Source: Bacillus sp. SD075 (GTDB lineage: Bacteria; Bacillota; Bacilli; Bacillales; DSM-1321). From it: a stretch of 64,000 nt of DNA. Below are positions 6,843-14,176 of the stretch, one piece after another. Each line of letters begins with the position of its first letter. Within the stretch, counting starts at the first letter, position 1. The DNA is taken from the NCBI RefSeq assembly GCF_017355165.1, contig NZ_JADILK010000020.1, positions 1 to 64,000 of the forward strand. Direction: 5' to 3'. Made by a program: the position numbers and the translations under genes. Under the pieces are notes generated by a model that made no database searches, was not told where the DNA came from, and saw only the letters and a program-made list of their open reading frames with translations.

Positions 6843-8102
6843 TTACGCCTTATGCCCACCAAGCAGCCTGCTTCGGTAAACGGCTGTACCCGCTTCCGTA
6901 TATGAAACTGCACGCAATAACGATTTGGCTCCATATTTATGGCGGATTCGATCAACCGTGTAGCTCAATTCCCGCTTCTTCCAGCGCGAAGCATCAAATA
7001 AAGTCAGCTGCATTTCGTTATCATCCACAATATTCGAGAGCCTGACCTCTATGCTCCGAACCGTTTTTTGCTTATAGTTCTCATGAAAAAGCTCCAGACA
7101 CACTTTATATAACTCCATCGTCATGTTGGTCGGTTCGCTAATCGAACGCGAACGGTGGAAACCTCCGCCAAACTCATCCTTGCTGTAACCAATGCTTAGG
7201 CTCACCGTCCTTCCTACCTTGCGATGGGTGCGTGCCCTTCTTCCAACTTCTTCGCAAATTTCCAGCATGACCTGCTTCACCTCATGCTCCTCTTTATAAT
7301 CCCGCAGCAGGATTTGACTTTTGCCGAAACTGACCTGCCCTTCGATGATCACTGCCCCCATATCAGATAAATCTATTCCCCACGCATGGTGGTAAAGCTG
7401 ATTGCCCATCATTCCAAACTTCGCTTCAAGTAATTCAAGATCATAATTGGCAAGCTGCCCAACCGTAAATATTCCCATTCCATGAAGGGTTTTTTCTACG
7501 CGCCTGCCGATCCCCCACATTTCACGAAGCGGGGAAATCGGCCAAAGTTTGCTTGGCACATCCTCATACTTCCATTCTGCAATCCCTTTGTGTTTGGCTT
7601 CCAAATCAAGGCAAAGTTTTGCCATAAGCATGTTCGGTCCAATCCCAATGGCGCAGGGGAGCTGTAATTCCCGTTCGATTTCATCTATTATCTTTTCAGC
7701 TATCATCCGGGCATCCCCCCATAAAGAAGCGGCACCATCGACTTTCACAAAACTTTCGTCCACACTATATACATGAATCGCTTCTTTGGGCACATAACGG
7801 TTGAACAAGCGGGTGATTTCCGTGGAGACCCTTAAATAGGTCGCCATTTTAGGTTCAACGACCACGATCCTTGAATCATTCGGGATCTCAAACATCCGCG
7901 AACCTGTCTTGATGCCAAATTCCTTCTTCATCTTTGGAGAAGCCGCAAGCACAATGCTCCCTGTTCTCTTCAAATCCCCGACCACCGCCAGATAACAATC
8001 AAGCGGGTCCAGACCAAGCATGACCGCTGAGCAGCTTGCATAAAAACTTTTCATATCGATACACATAATTGATTGTTTCGGCACTGTCCCATAATCCATC
8101 AT
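6843..8102 (-). CDS. yqjW: Y-family DNA polymerase UvrX/YqjW (PolY2-type)
   Basis: A 419-residue translesion polymerase of the UmuC/UvrX branch. Active-site acidic residues are visible in IDMKSFYASC (Asp16) and in YSVDESFVKVDG. A helix-hairpin-helix region (MWGIGRRVEKTLHGMGI) and little-finger domain follow. QLTLF near residue 375 is a sliding-clamp binding motif. The start ATG 8102 follows AGGGTGA. Two LexA-type boxes upstream and the YolD partner downstream indicate a DNA-damage-induced operon. Confidence 0.9.
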   Translation of the reverse strand: MMDYGTVPKQSIMCIDMKSFYASCSAVMLGLDPLDCYLAVVGDLKRTGSIVLAASPKMKKEFGIKTGSRMFEIPNDSRIVVVEPKMATYLRVSTEITRLFNRYVPKEAIHVYSVDESFVKVDGAASLWGDARMIAEKIIDEIERELQLPCAIGIGPNMLMAKLCLDLEAKHKGIAEWKYEDVPSKLWPISPLREMWGIGRRVEKTLHGMGIFTVGQLANYDLELLEAKFGMMGNQLYHHAWGIDLSDMGAVIIEGQVSFGKSQILLRDYKEEHEVKQVMLEICEEVGRRARTHRKVGRTVSLSIGYSKDEFGGGFHRSRSISEPTNMTMELYKVCLELFHENYKQKTVRSIEVRLSNIVDDNEMQLTLFDASRWKKRELSYTVDRIRHKYGAKSLLRAVSYTEAGTAVYRSRLLGGHKA

Positions 8103-8118
8103 TTCTTCACCCTATTAA

Positions 8119-8131
8119 GAATATACGTTCG
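8119..8131 (-). promoter_or_regulatory. LexA (DinR) box 1 of the polymerase operon
   Basis: Minus-strand reading CGAACGTATATTC compares with the Bacillus LexA consensus CGAAC-N4-GTTCG (one change in the second half site). It lies 17 bases before the polymerase start. Confidence 0.7.
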
Positions 8132-8156
8132 CTTTTATTTTATTCATAACCTTAAC

Positions 8157-8169
8157 CGAATATACGTTC
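8157..8169 (-). promoter_or_regulatory. LexA (DinR) box 2 of the polymerase operon
   Basis: The plus strand reads CGAATATACGTTC, so on the minus strand GAACGTATATTCG. It is the same half-site pattern as box 1, 38 bases further upstream. Two boxes on one promoter suggest tight repression. Confidence 0.7.
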
Positions 8170-8446
8170 TTATTCAATGGAAGTTTTCATGCAATTTTCT
8201 ACTTTTTATCTTAATTTCCTTAAAAAGTATAATGTATGATAAAAATGGGTATAATGACAAATTTATACTATAAATCCAATTAGTTTTTTAAAAAAATAAT
8301 CAATTAGCAGCTTGAATAATTTTTAACGGTTCCATATGCTTAGTTTTTTAAACTTCACCCACCCTTTTCAACAGACTTTCGTCTATTTAAACCTAAGTCT
8401 TAATATTCATTTTTTGTAATGAAACTGTAACCAAAAATATGTCTAA
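8170..8446. other. AT-rich intergenic stretch without a gene
   Basis: I see no coding frame with a ribosome site here. It contains a 13-base direct repeat, TTAGTTTTTTAAA, present twice exactly 60 bases apart (about 8280 and 8340). The meaning is unknown. Confidence 0.5.
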
Positions 8447-8474
8447 TTGTCATAATGGTATTGTAGGATAATAT
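8447..8474 (+). promoter_or_regulatory. Sigma-A-type promoter of the NlpC/P60 gene
   Basis: TTGTCA (8447-8452), a 16-base spacer, then TAATAT (8469-8474). It is placed about 35 bases before the coding start. Confidence 0.6.
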
Positions 8475-8517
8475 TGTTAAGAATAATAGAGAGATAGATA
8501 GAGAGGAAATGAAAATT

Positions 8518-9177
8518 ATGAAGAAATGGATCGCTTCAGCTGCTGTTGCATCTGCCATGATGCTAACCCCCCTGCAAGCCTTTGCCAATATTGGAGACCA
8601 AACCCTCAGACCCGGAATGACACATAGTGATGTCAAACAACTACAACAACTTTTAAAAACCAAAGGTTATTTCACATATTCAGGTTCATTGACTACATAT
8701 TACGGCACCTATTCTGTATCGGCAGTGAAAAAATTCCAAAAAGCCAAAGGGTTAACTGTCGATGGAATTGCCGGCCGAGGAACATTTAATGCGCTTGGTG
8801 TTTATAATGTCAATAATACAAGCCTGATTAGCTATGCAAAAACATTAATAGGCAAACCCTATAAATGGGGCGGGACAACACCAACTGGATTCGACTGCTC
8901 AGGCTTCGTCTATTACGTATTCCAGAAATCACAAGGAATTACCTTACCGCGTACAACATCATTGCTCTATTCCAATACAGGTTTAAAAGTATCAGCACCA
9001 GCTAAAGGTGATCTTGTATTCTTTGATACTTCTTCTGGAAGAACAGGAGTATCCCATGTTGGGATCTATATCGGAAATGGTCAATTCATTAGTGCTACGT
9101 CTTCTAAAGGAATAACCATCGCGGATATGGATAATTCTTATTGGAAACCAAAATATTTAGGTGCGAAAACTTTATAA
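8518..9177 (+). CDS. Secreted NlpC/P60 peptidoglycan hydrolase with PG-binding domain
   Basis: A 219-residue secreted cell-wall hydrolase. A signal peptide (KK followed by a hydrophobic stretch, cleavage after AFA at about 23) precedes a peptidoglycan-binding type 1 domain (about 33-93, LRPGMTHSDVKQLQQLLKTKG) and an NlpC/P60 domain (about 103-219). The catalytic Cys127 is in FDCSGF and His180 is in SHVGIYIG. The third position, often His, appears as Ser192 (FISATSS). Such enzymes cut the D-Glu-mDAP bond of stem peptides. The second ATG (8518) is better spaced from GAGAGG than the first (8509). Confidence 0.85.
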   Translation: MKKWIASAAVASAMMLTPLQAFANIGDQTLRPGMTHSDVKQLQQLLKTKGYFTYSGSLTTYYGTYSVSAVKKFQKAKGLTVDGIAGRGTFNALGVYNVNNTSLISYAKTLIGKPYKWGGTTPTGFDCSGFVYYVFQKSQGITLPRTTSLLYSNTGLKVSAPAKGDLVFFDTSSGRTGVSHVGIYIGNGQFISATSSKGITIADMDNSYWKPKYLGAKTL

Positions 9178-9215
9178 ACTCCAGGAAATGAGCTCATCCT
9201 TGTGAGCGAAATCCC

Positions 9216-9260
9216 ATAACCGGACAGAATTCAAAGTGATTCAGTCCGGTTTTATTATTT
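9216..9260. terminator. Bidirectional terminator
   Basis: A stem AACCGGAC-A-GAAT is paired with ATTC-A-GTCCGGTT and followed by TTTTATTATTTTA. It ends the NlpC/P60 transcript and, on the other strand, the short gene that stops at 9255. Confidence 0.8.
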
Positions 9261-9587
9261 TATATATAATATTTCATCCGTTAAATCCTCGACTGTCACC
9301 ATGAATGAAGAATCCAAGTTGGAACGATTCATCATTTCGATAGTATAAACATGCTCTAAGGGCAAATGGACGACTTCGAGGACCATGAATCGCTGACTTT
9401 CCGCTTTGCTGACATGATCGAGGGCAGCAGTGACCGCCCTTTGTTCGGCTAAGCTTTTTTCATCCGTCAAAACAAGAATCAATTCCGCTTCCGCTTTCCC
9501 AGGAAATGATTTCTTCACCCCGCCCCGGTGCCATGGTTTCACTTTCATCCCGATTTCCAGGTCAGAGAAATCGAGGTGAAGTATCAT
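9255..9587 (-). pseudogene. Second half of a split DUF3221-like lipoprotein gene
   Basis: A frame of 110 codons overlapping the upstream lipoprotein frame by 26 bases in the +1 register. It contains FSDLEIGMKVKPW, then GGVKKSFPG. This looks like the second half of a DUF3221/YobA-type domain, whose first half (GFITDLDDKRILIKGTYYKV) is encoded in the other frame. About 60 further residues follow without a family I recognise. An ATG at 9587 with AAGGTGAGCA before it could allow coupled translation as a separate protein. Either the gene is frameshifted or the two are joined by recoding. Confidence 0.5.
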
Positions 9588-9759
9588 TGCTCACCTTATA
9601 GTACGTCCCTTTAATCAAAATCCTTTTATCGTCAAGATCCGTAATGAAACCTTCTTCCCCCTTATCTATGGCCTCATCCATGTTCCAATCAGAGGATTGA
9701 CAGCTAACCAGAATAAAGGCAACACTTATATATATAAAAAGGTTTACAATCATCTTCAT
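9562..9759 (-). pseudogene. First half of a split lipoprotein gene (signal peptide, lipobox)
   Basis: A 65-codon frame with good ribosome site AGGGGGG and ATG at 9759. It has a hydrophobic signal sequence ending in lipobox LVSC (Cys at about 20), so the product is predicted to be lipid-anchored outside the membrane. GFITDLDDKRILIKGTYYKV resembles the start of DUF3221 domains. The frame ends in CTC TGA C, with the rest of the domain continuing one base further along. A simple one-base indel is the plainest explanation; the sequence also resembles the prfB shift site. Confidence 0.55.
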
Positions 9760-9841
9760 GAAAATCCCCCCTAAGAAGTAGACGGATCCCTCATGAAATA
9801 GTTACCAATTTCCAGAATAAAACTTCCGTTATTTCATAAAA

Positions 9842-10195
9842 AAGAGGATGGGACATAACTAAATAAACCATCTTCAAAGACGGATCATTCTACGTTATTC
9901 TACTTAAATATAATGCAGCTTTCGTATTTTTTGTTTTTATTCATCCATTCAACCTGTAAGAACAAGTTCATTCCATTGCCCCACAGACACTCGCTTTCCG
10001 CGGGGAGGAAGCGGAGCCTCTATTTCCCTTAGTAGTCGATTGTCTTCCGCTCCATTACACTAGATTTTTAAAAATAGGATGCAAAAAACAACAAAATTTA
10101 TGGAAAAGAACAAATAAAGACCCGATCTATTAGCCGGAAATTCCGCTTATAGTTCGGGTTTATCGTTGACTAAAATACTTATGTCCCAGCCTCTT
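9842..10195. repeat. 354-bp element with terminal inverted repeats (MITE-like)
   Basis: This gene-free interval is bounded by AAGAGGATGGGACATAA (9842-9858) and its inverted copy TTATGTCCCAGCCTCTT (10179-10195), 16 of 17 matching. Inside are CACTCGCTTTCCGCGGGG, AAGCGGAGCCTC and a second hairpin (CCCGATCTATTAGC against the arm around 10147-10160). No transposase frame is present. Blocks of the TTTCCGCGGGG and TGGGACATAA type recur in many Bacillaceae genomes as I recall. It lies between yqjQ and the split lipoprotein gene. Confidence 0.65.
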
Positions 10196-10233
10196 CACCT
10201 ATCATAGACCATCTTTCGCCTTTTTGAACTAGC

Positions 10234-11025
10234 CTACTTTTTAAAAAATGCTTTTTTTCCTAATGTTTCGGTGATCTTCGGGAACATGTTATACCATTTC
10301 CCAGCTATATTCATCCAGCCAGGGAGATTGATTTCCCTCCTATTGGTCAGCATCGCCGCTACGATTTTAGTAGCGACATCTCCAGGCTTGAGCATGAATT
10401 TTTCAACGTTCTTCAAGTATGCACCTGATTCATCCGCAATGTTAAAGAAATTCGTTTCTATGGGACCTGGATTGACGGTGGTCACAAAAACATGATCTTC
10501 CATCAGCTCGAGCCGAAGTGCGTTTGAATATCCGAGTACTGCGAACTTGGTCGAAGAGTACAATGTTGATTTAGGAGTGGCGATTTTACCGGCCTGTGAA
10601 GCGATATTGATGATATGCCCCGATTTTCTCTGCCTCATATACGGAAGAACCAGTTTTGTGCAGGCCATTAATCCAATGACGTTGACAGCAAACATTGCTT
10701 TCGTTTCATCCAATTCCGTATCCTGCGCTTCTTTAAACGTGCCGAAACCAGCATTGTTAACCAACACATCGACTTCACCTATTAGCGCATGGATGTCATT
10801 AAATACATTTGTCACCTGATCGGTGTCTGCAACGTCCAGCTTATAGGCATATGCATCAATCCCATATTGGTTGATCAGTTCATTCTTTAACTGTAGTAAT
10901 TTATCCAGGCTTCTGGCCAAGAGGACGAGACGGCCTCCCTGCTTTGCACTTTGAATGGCAACTTCCTTGCCAATCCCTCCGGAAGCACCCGTAATAACAA
11001 TAACTTTTCCTTGCAACTTTTTCAA
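10234..11025 (-). CDS. yqjQ: Short-chain dehydrogenase/reductase (YqjQ)
   Basis: A 263-residue classical SDR. The cofactor motif TGASGGIG is at 12-19, NNAG at 90-93, and the catalytic Ser143, Tyr156 and Lys160 are in YSSTK. I chose the TTG at 11025 because AAGGAGG lies exactly 8 bases upstream and the protein then starts with the usual KLQGKVIVITG. Longer frames to 11100 run into the yqjP gene and lack a ribosome site. It lies 22 bases behind yqjP, forming an operon. The substrate is unknown. Confidence 0.85.
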   Translation of the reverse strand: MKKLQGKVIVITGASGGIGKEVAIQSAKQGGRLVLLARSLDKLLQLKNELINQYGIDAYAYKLDVADTDQVTNVFNDIHALIGEVDVLVNNAGFGTFKEAQDTELDETKAMFAVNVIGLMACTKLVLPYMRQRKSGHIINIASQAGKIATPKSTLYSSTKFAVLGYSNALRLELMEDHVFVTTVNPGPIETNFFNIADESGAYLKNVEKFMLKPGDVATKIVAAMLTNRREINLPGWMNIAGKWYNMFPKITETLGKKAFFKK

Positions 11026-11047
11026 AAAAGTGGCCTCCTTGCGAACA

Positions 11048-12016
11048 TTAAGCGATTGAATACAGAATGACCCCTGATTGGATTTCTGTTTGGACTTCAC
11101 CCAAGTCTTCTAAATAGTCCAGCTGACCAACCGTTTCCGAAAGGGTCAGGCCCACTTCCTGAAGGTATACTTTCGGAAACAGCTGCTGACACACTTCAAA
11201 GACCGATAAAGGCTTATCTTGAAGCATGCTTTTCACCTGCATGGCACGGTTATGCTGCCGCTCGAATCTATATTGAATCAAGTCGGCAACCGCATCTCCT
11301 TCCACTTCAGATCCATGTCCTGAGTAAACAGTGGATATGGAAAAATCCAATAATTTCTGAAGTGACGCATTATATTGCAGTAACGGACGAGGCCTCATGC
11401 CTCCGGGAAGTAAAGGTGGTTCCATTAATGGATTAGGTGAAATCTTGGCAAGCAAGTGATCGCCAGCGATCATGATTCCGTCACTTTCCCGGTAAAAGGA
11501 TAAATGGCTTTGCGCATGACCTGGAGTCTCGATCACTTTCCAGCCTGGAAGACCAGGAAGCTCATCCCCTTCAGCCAAATATCCATGCAGCTTCCGTTCA
11601 CTAAGAAAACTGATTTCGTCGCGGTTATGGACCAGTTTATTTTTCAGCTCTTCTGCCACTCCGAACTTTTTGGCATAATCAAGGAAAAAACGATTATGGG
11701 TTTCAAGGAAATCATCACTGATAGTCAGCCAGCGCTGATTATTTTTGTGTCCATAAACCGGGATTTCCTTTTCAAAGAAATCGAGTGCACCAGCATGATC
11801 AGGATGATGATGGGTTAAAATGATTTGTTCGATATCAGTCAGTTTCAGACCCAAATCCCCAAGTCCGTTAGTCAAGGCTTCCTTTGATCGTTTTGTTTTC
11901 ACTCCAGTATCGATTAACGTTAAAGCATCCCCTTTAACTACATAAACATTCACATCACCCACTGCAAACGGTGTGGGCAAAGCAATTTTCGCAATATCTC
12001 CATTCCAATTCGCCAT
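11048..12016 (-). CDS. yqjP: Metallo-beta-lactamase-fold hydrolase (YqjP)
   Basis: A 322-residue MBL-fold hydrolase with the dinuclear metal motif HHHPDH at 69-74, further metal ligands in ETPGHAQSH and AGDH, and a C-terminal helical domain typical of the glyoxalase II-like/YqjP group. The ATG at 12016 is 8 bases from AAGGTGG; earlier GTG/ATG codons overlap that site. It is co-transcribed with yqjQ. The substrate is not known; thioester or lactone hydrolysis is possible. Confidence 0.85.
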   Translation of the reverse strand: MANWNGDIAKIALPTPFAVGDVNVYVVKGDALTLIDTGVKTKRSKEALTNGLGDLGLKLTDIEQIILTHHHPDHAGALDFFEKEIPVYGHKNNQRWLTISDDFLETHNRFFLDYAKKFGVAEELKNKLVHNRDEISFLSERKLHGYLAEGDELPGLPGWKVIETPGHAQSHLSFYRESDGIMIAGDHLLAKISPNPLMEPPLLPGGMRPRPLLQYNASLQKLLDFSISTVYSGHGSEVEGDAVADLIQYRFERQHNRAMQVKSMLQDKPLSVFEVCQQLFPKVYLQEVGLTLSETVGQLDYLEDLGEVQTEIQSGVILYSIA

Positions 12017-12184
12017 AATCATTTCCACCTTAGAAAATTATATTTATATAAATCTTTTTATACGCTAAACAGGATTCTAAGTATACTTATCATGTATAAT
12101 TACCATTTTACATGTATTTTTAATTACTGTCATTATTTTCACATAATTCATGTCTATTTTTTATCGTCCATGCATATATTATCA

Positions 12185-12214
12185 TTGACAGAGTGCTGAT
12201 ATATCCTTCATAAT
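12185..12214 (+). promoter_or_regulatory. Promoter of the proI T-box transcript
   Basis: Perfect -35 TTGACA (12185-12190) and -10 CATAAT (12209-12214) with an 18-base spacer. The start would be near 12221, just before the T-box leader. Confidence 0.7.
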
Positions 12215-12220
12215 CAAAAG

Positions 12221-12485
12221 TAATTAAAGACGGCGTGGCTTTGATTAAGGCCAAGTAAATATTGATGGCGTAAAGAGAGTGAAGCTCGGAATGTGCTGAA
12301 AGGCTTCATCGCCCCCTCATTATTGAACCTACCTTATGAGCCTTCAGGAAAACCTGACGTAATTCCCGCGTTAGAGGAATCAAGTGCAGCTTTTCTGTTA
12401 TTTATAATGGAAAAGTTGAACAAAGGTGGTACCACGGAAGCAGACCTTTCGTCCTTTATTGGATGAGGGGTCTTTTTGTTTTTCA
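12221..12485 (+). promoter_or_regulatory. T-box riboswitch, probably proline-specific, for proI
   Basis: An AGAGAG element near 12275 opens stem I. GAA-CCT-ACC (specifier CCT at 12328-12330, a proline codon) precedes the stem I closing region. The conserved T-box AAAGGTGGTACCACGG lies at 12422-12437. A terminator with arms AGACC...GTCC and GGATGA..GGTCT and a T run follows (about 12442-12480). Uncharged tRNA-Pro would pair with both and favour the antiterminator. B. subtilis proI and proBA are controlled in this way. The 5' end is estimated from the promoter. Confidence 0.88.
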
Positions 12486-12521
12486 AAAGGCCGAAATTTA
12501 TAAGCAAAAGGAGCGGAAATT

Positions 12522-13367
12522 ATGAAAAAAATCGCGTTTATCGGAGCTGGTTCGATGGCAGAAGCAATTATTTCGGGGCTGGTGACCCAAAAGGTAATTG
12601 AACCAGCAAATATTTTTGTAACAAATAAATCAAATGATGATCGGTTCGTTTATTTGAAGAACCAATATGGTGTAACTGCCACAAGATCGCTGCAGCTATT
12701 GGTACAGGATGCAAACCTTGTCGTACTGGCGGTGAAACCGAAAGATATTTTAGAAACGATGCAATCAATAAAAGAATACATTCGTGAAGAAATGCTATTC
12801 ATTTCCGTTGTTGCCGGGGTTCATACAACAAGCTTGGAAGGAATCGCCAACAAGCGGTTTTCAATCGTCCGTGCCATGCCTAATACATCGGCAGCTGTAG
12901 GAAAATCAGCAACTGCCCTTGCGGCTAACTGTCATACGGAAGAATCGCAATTACAAACGGCGATTACCCTTTTCGAAACGGTAGGTACGGTGGCAGTCGT
13001 CGACGAAACCCAGCTAGATGCGGTAACAGGCCTATCAGGCAGCGGTCCGGCTTATATTTATTACTTGGTCGAGGCATTGGAAAAATCAGCAGAAAAAATA
13101 GGTCTCGATTCCGGAACCGCTAAGCAATTGATTCTCCAGACACTGATGGGTGCGGCCGATATGTTACAGAACTCACCTAAAACGCCTGCCGTACTAAGAA
13201 AGGAAGTAACTTCACCAGGCGGAACGACTGAAGCAGGTCTGAAAGCACTTCAAGCACATCAAGTGGAAGAAGCATTCATTGCCTGTGTACAAGAAGCGAC
13301 GGAGCAATCGAAGCGAATGGGCGATCAAATAAGTAAAGAACTAGCCAAATATGTAGTTTCACATTAA
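12522..13367 (+). CDS. proI: Pyrroline-5-carboxylate reductase
   Basis: A 281-residue enzyme that reduces pyrroline-5-carboxylate to proline, the last step of proline synthesis. An N-terminal Rossmann motif IAFIGAGSMAEAI binds NAD(P)H. The C-terminal signature LSGSGPAYIYYLVEAL and TSPGGTTEAGL are the P5CR hallmarks. AAAGGAGCGG precedes the ATG. The proline T-box upstream makes expression responsive to tRNA-Pro charging, matching ProI of B. subtilis. Confidence 0.94.
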   Translation: MKKIAFIGAGSMAEAIISGLVTQKVIEPANIFVTNKSNDDRFVYLKNQYGVTATRSLQLLVQDANLVVLAVKPKDILETMQSIKEYIREEMLFISVVAGVHTTSLEGIANKRFSIVRAMPNTSAAVGKSATALAANCHTEESQLQTAITLFETVGTVAVVDETQLDAVTGLSGSGPAYIYYLVEALEKSAEKIGLDSGTAKQLILQTLMGAADMLQNSPKTPAVLRKEVTSPGGTTEAGLKALQAHQVEEAFIACVQEATEQSKRMGDQISKELAKYVVSH

Positions 13368-13375
13368 GAGCGCAT

Positions 13376-13430
13376 GCTGTTACCTGGTCACTCCCGTAAG
13401 GCAGTGACCAGGCAACAGCCCTTTTTTTAT
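13376..13430 (+). terminator. Terminator after proI
   Basis: A long stem TGTTACCTGGTCACT opposite AGTGACCAGGCAACA, followed by CCCTTTTTTT. Confidence 0.85.
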
Positions 13431-13455
13431 AAGGGGTAATCCTTCGGTGTGAGCG

Positions 13456-13887
13456 TTACTTTATAATCAGCATATCATTTTCATCAAAGCTCCACTCCTT
13501 CGAATACGCGACCTCCCAATAGTAACCATCGGGGTCTGAAAAATATCCGCTGTATCCTCCCCAAAAAACATCCTGAGGAGATTTCTCGATTGTTCCCCCA
13601 GCCTTTTCGGCCTTGTTGATCACATCATCCACTTCTTCAATTGATTTAGCATTATAAGCGAGCGTAAGACCCCGGAAACCATTTTTCTTAGGCGGTTCTT
13701 TTTCCTTGATGTCTTTTGCTAGCTCCTCTAAAGGATACAAAGCAAGTTTCGTTCCGGCGTTATTAAAAAAAACGATTGCGGGTTCGTCCTCTGTAATCGA
13801 TGTATGGAATCCCAACCCGTCCCGGTAAAACCTTAATGATTCAGTAATATCCCTGACACCTAAAGTTATAATGTTGATCCTGTTCAT
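13456..13887 (-). CDS. VOC (glyoxalase/bleomycin-resistance fold) protein
   Basis: A 143-residue single-domain VOC protein with two beta-alpha-beta-beta-beta modules: RINIITLGVRDITESLRFYRDGLGF at the start and GYSGYFSDPDGYYWEVAY near the end (Glu in the YWEVAY metal-ligand position). An AAGGAGG site precedes ATG 13887. Its role is unknown; members include lyases, isomerases and antibiotic-binding proteins. It is divergent from racA. Confidence 0.8.
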   Translation of the reverse strand: MNRINIITLGVRDITESLRFYRDGLGFHTSITEDEPAIVFFNNAGTKLALYPLEELAKDIKEKEPPKKNGFRGLTLAYNAKSIEEVDDVINKAEKAGGTIEKSPQDVFWGGYSGYFSDPDGYYWEVAYSKEWSFDENDMLIIK

Positions 13888-14014
13888 ATACTAGTCCTCC
13901 TTTTTCCATGTGTTAGGGGTAATTCGACATCTGGATCACTTTTCCCTTTTTAACTTGATTGACCATCAGTCACATCATCACAAATGCTTCTTAAAGTTCC
14001 TAACGACACTAACC

Positions 14015-14072
14015 ATTTGCATGGAGAGCAATCCAAGGGGAATCTCCACCTTGGATTGCTCTCCATGCAAAT
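14015..14072. repeat. 24-bp perfect inverted repeat upstream of racA
   Basis: Arms at 14015-14038 and 14049-14072 are exactly complementary over 24 bases (ATTTGCATGG... against ...CCATGCAAAT) around a 10-base loop, GGAATCTCCA. No T run follows on either strand, so it is not an ordinary terminator. It lies about 50 bases ahead of the sigma-H promoter of racA and in the leader zone of the divergent VOC gene. The function is unknown. Confidence 0.85.
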
Positions 14073-14124
14073 TACGTAGGAATTCCACTTTCTTTGCCGA
14101 ATGCATACATGTTTTGTCATCTGC

Positions 14125-14153
14125 AAAGGAATTCACCCATACTTATCGAATTC
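14125..14153 (+). promoter_or_regulatory. Sigma-H promoter of racA
   Basis: AAAGGAATT (14125-14133), 11 bases, then ATCGAATTC (14145-14153). The sigma-H consensus is RnAGGAwWW, N11-12, RnnGAATww, so all but the last base agree. The transcript would start about 17-20 bases before the racA ATG. Confidence 0.78.
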
Positions 14154-14176
14154 AACAACCAAAAGGGGGAATCTCG

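Noticed and set aside
13910-14176. Upstream extension of racA by 89 codons
   Set aside because: The extension runs through the perfect hairpin and the sigma-H promoter; ATG 14177 has a proper ribosome site.
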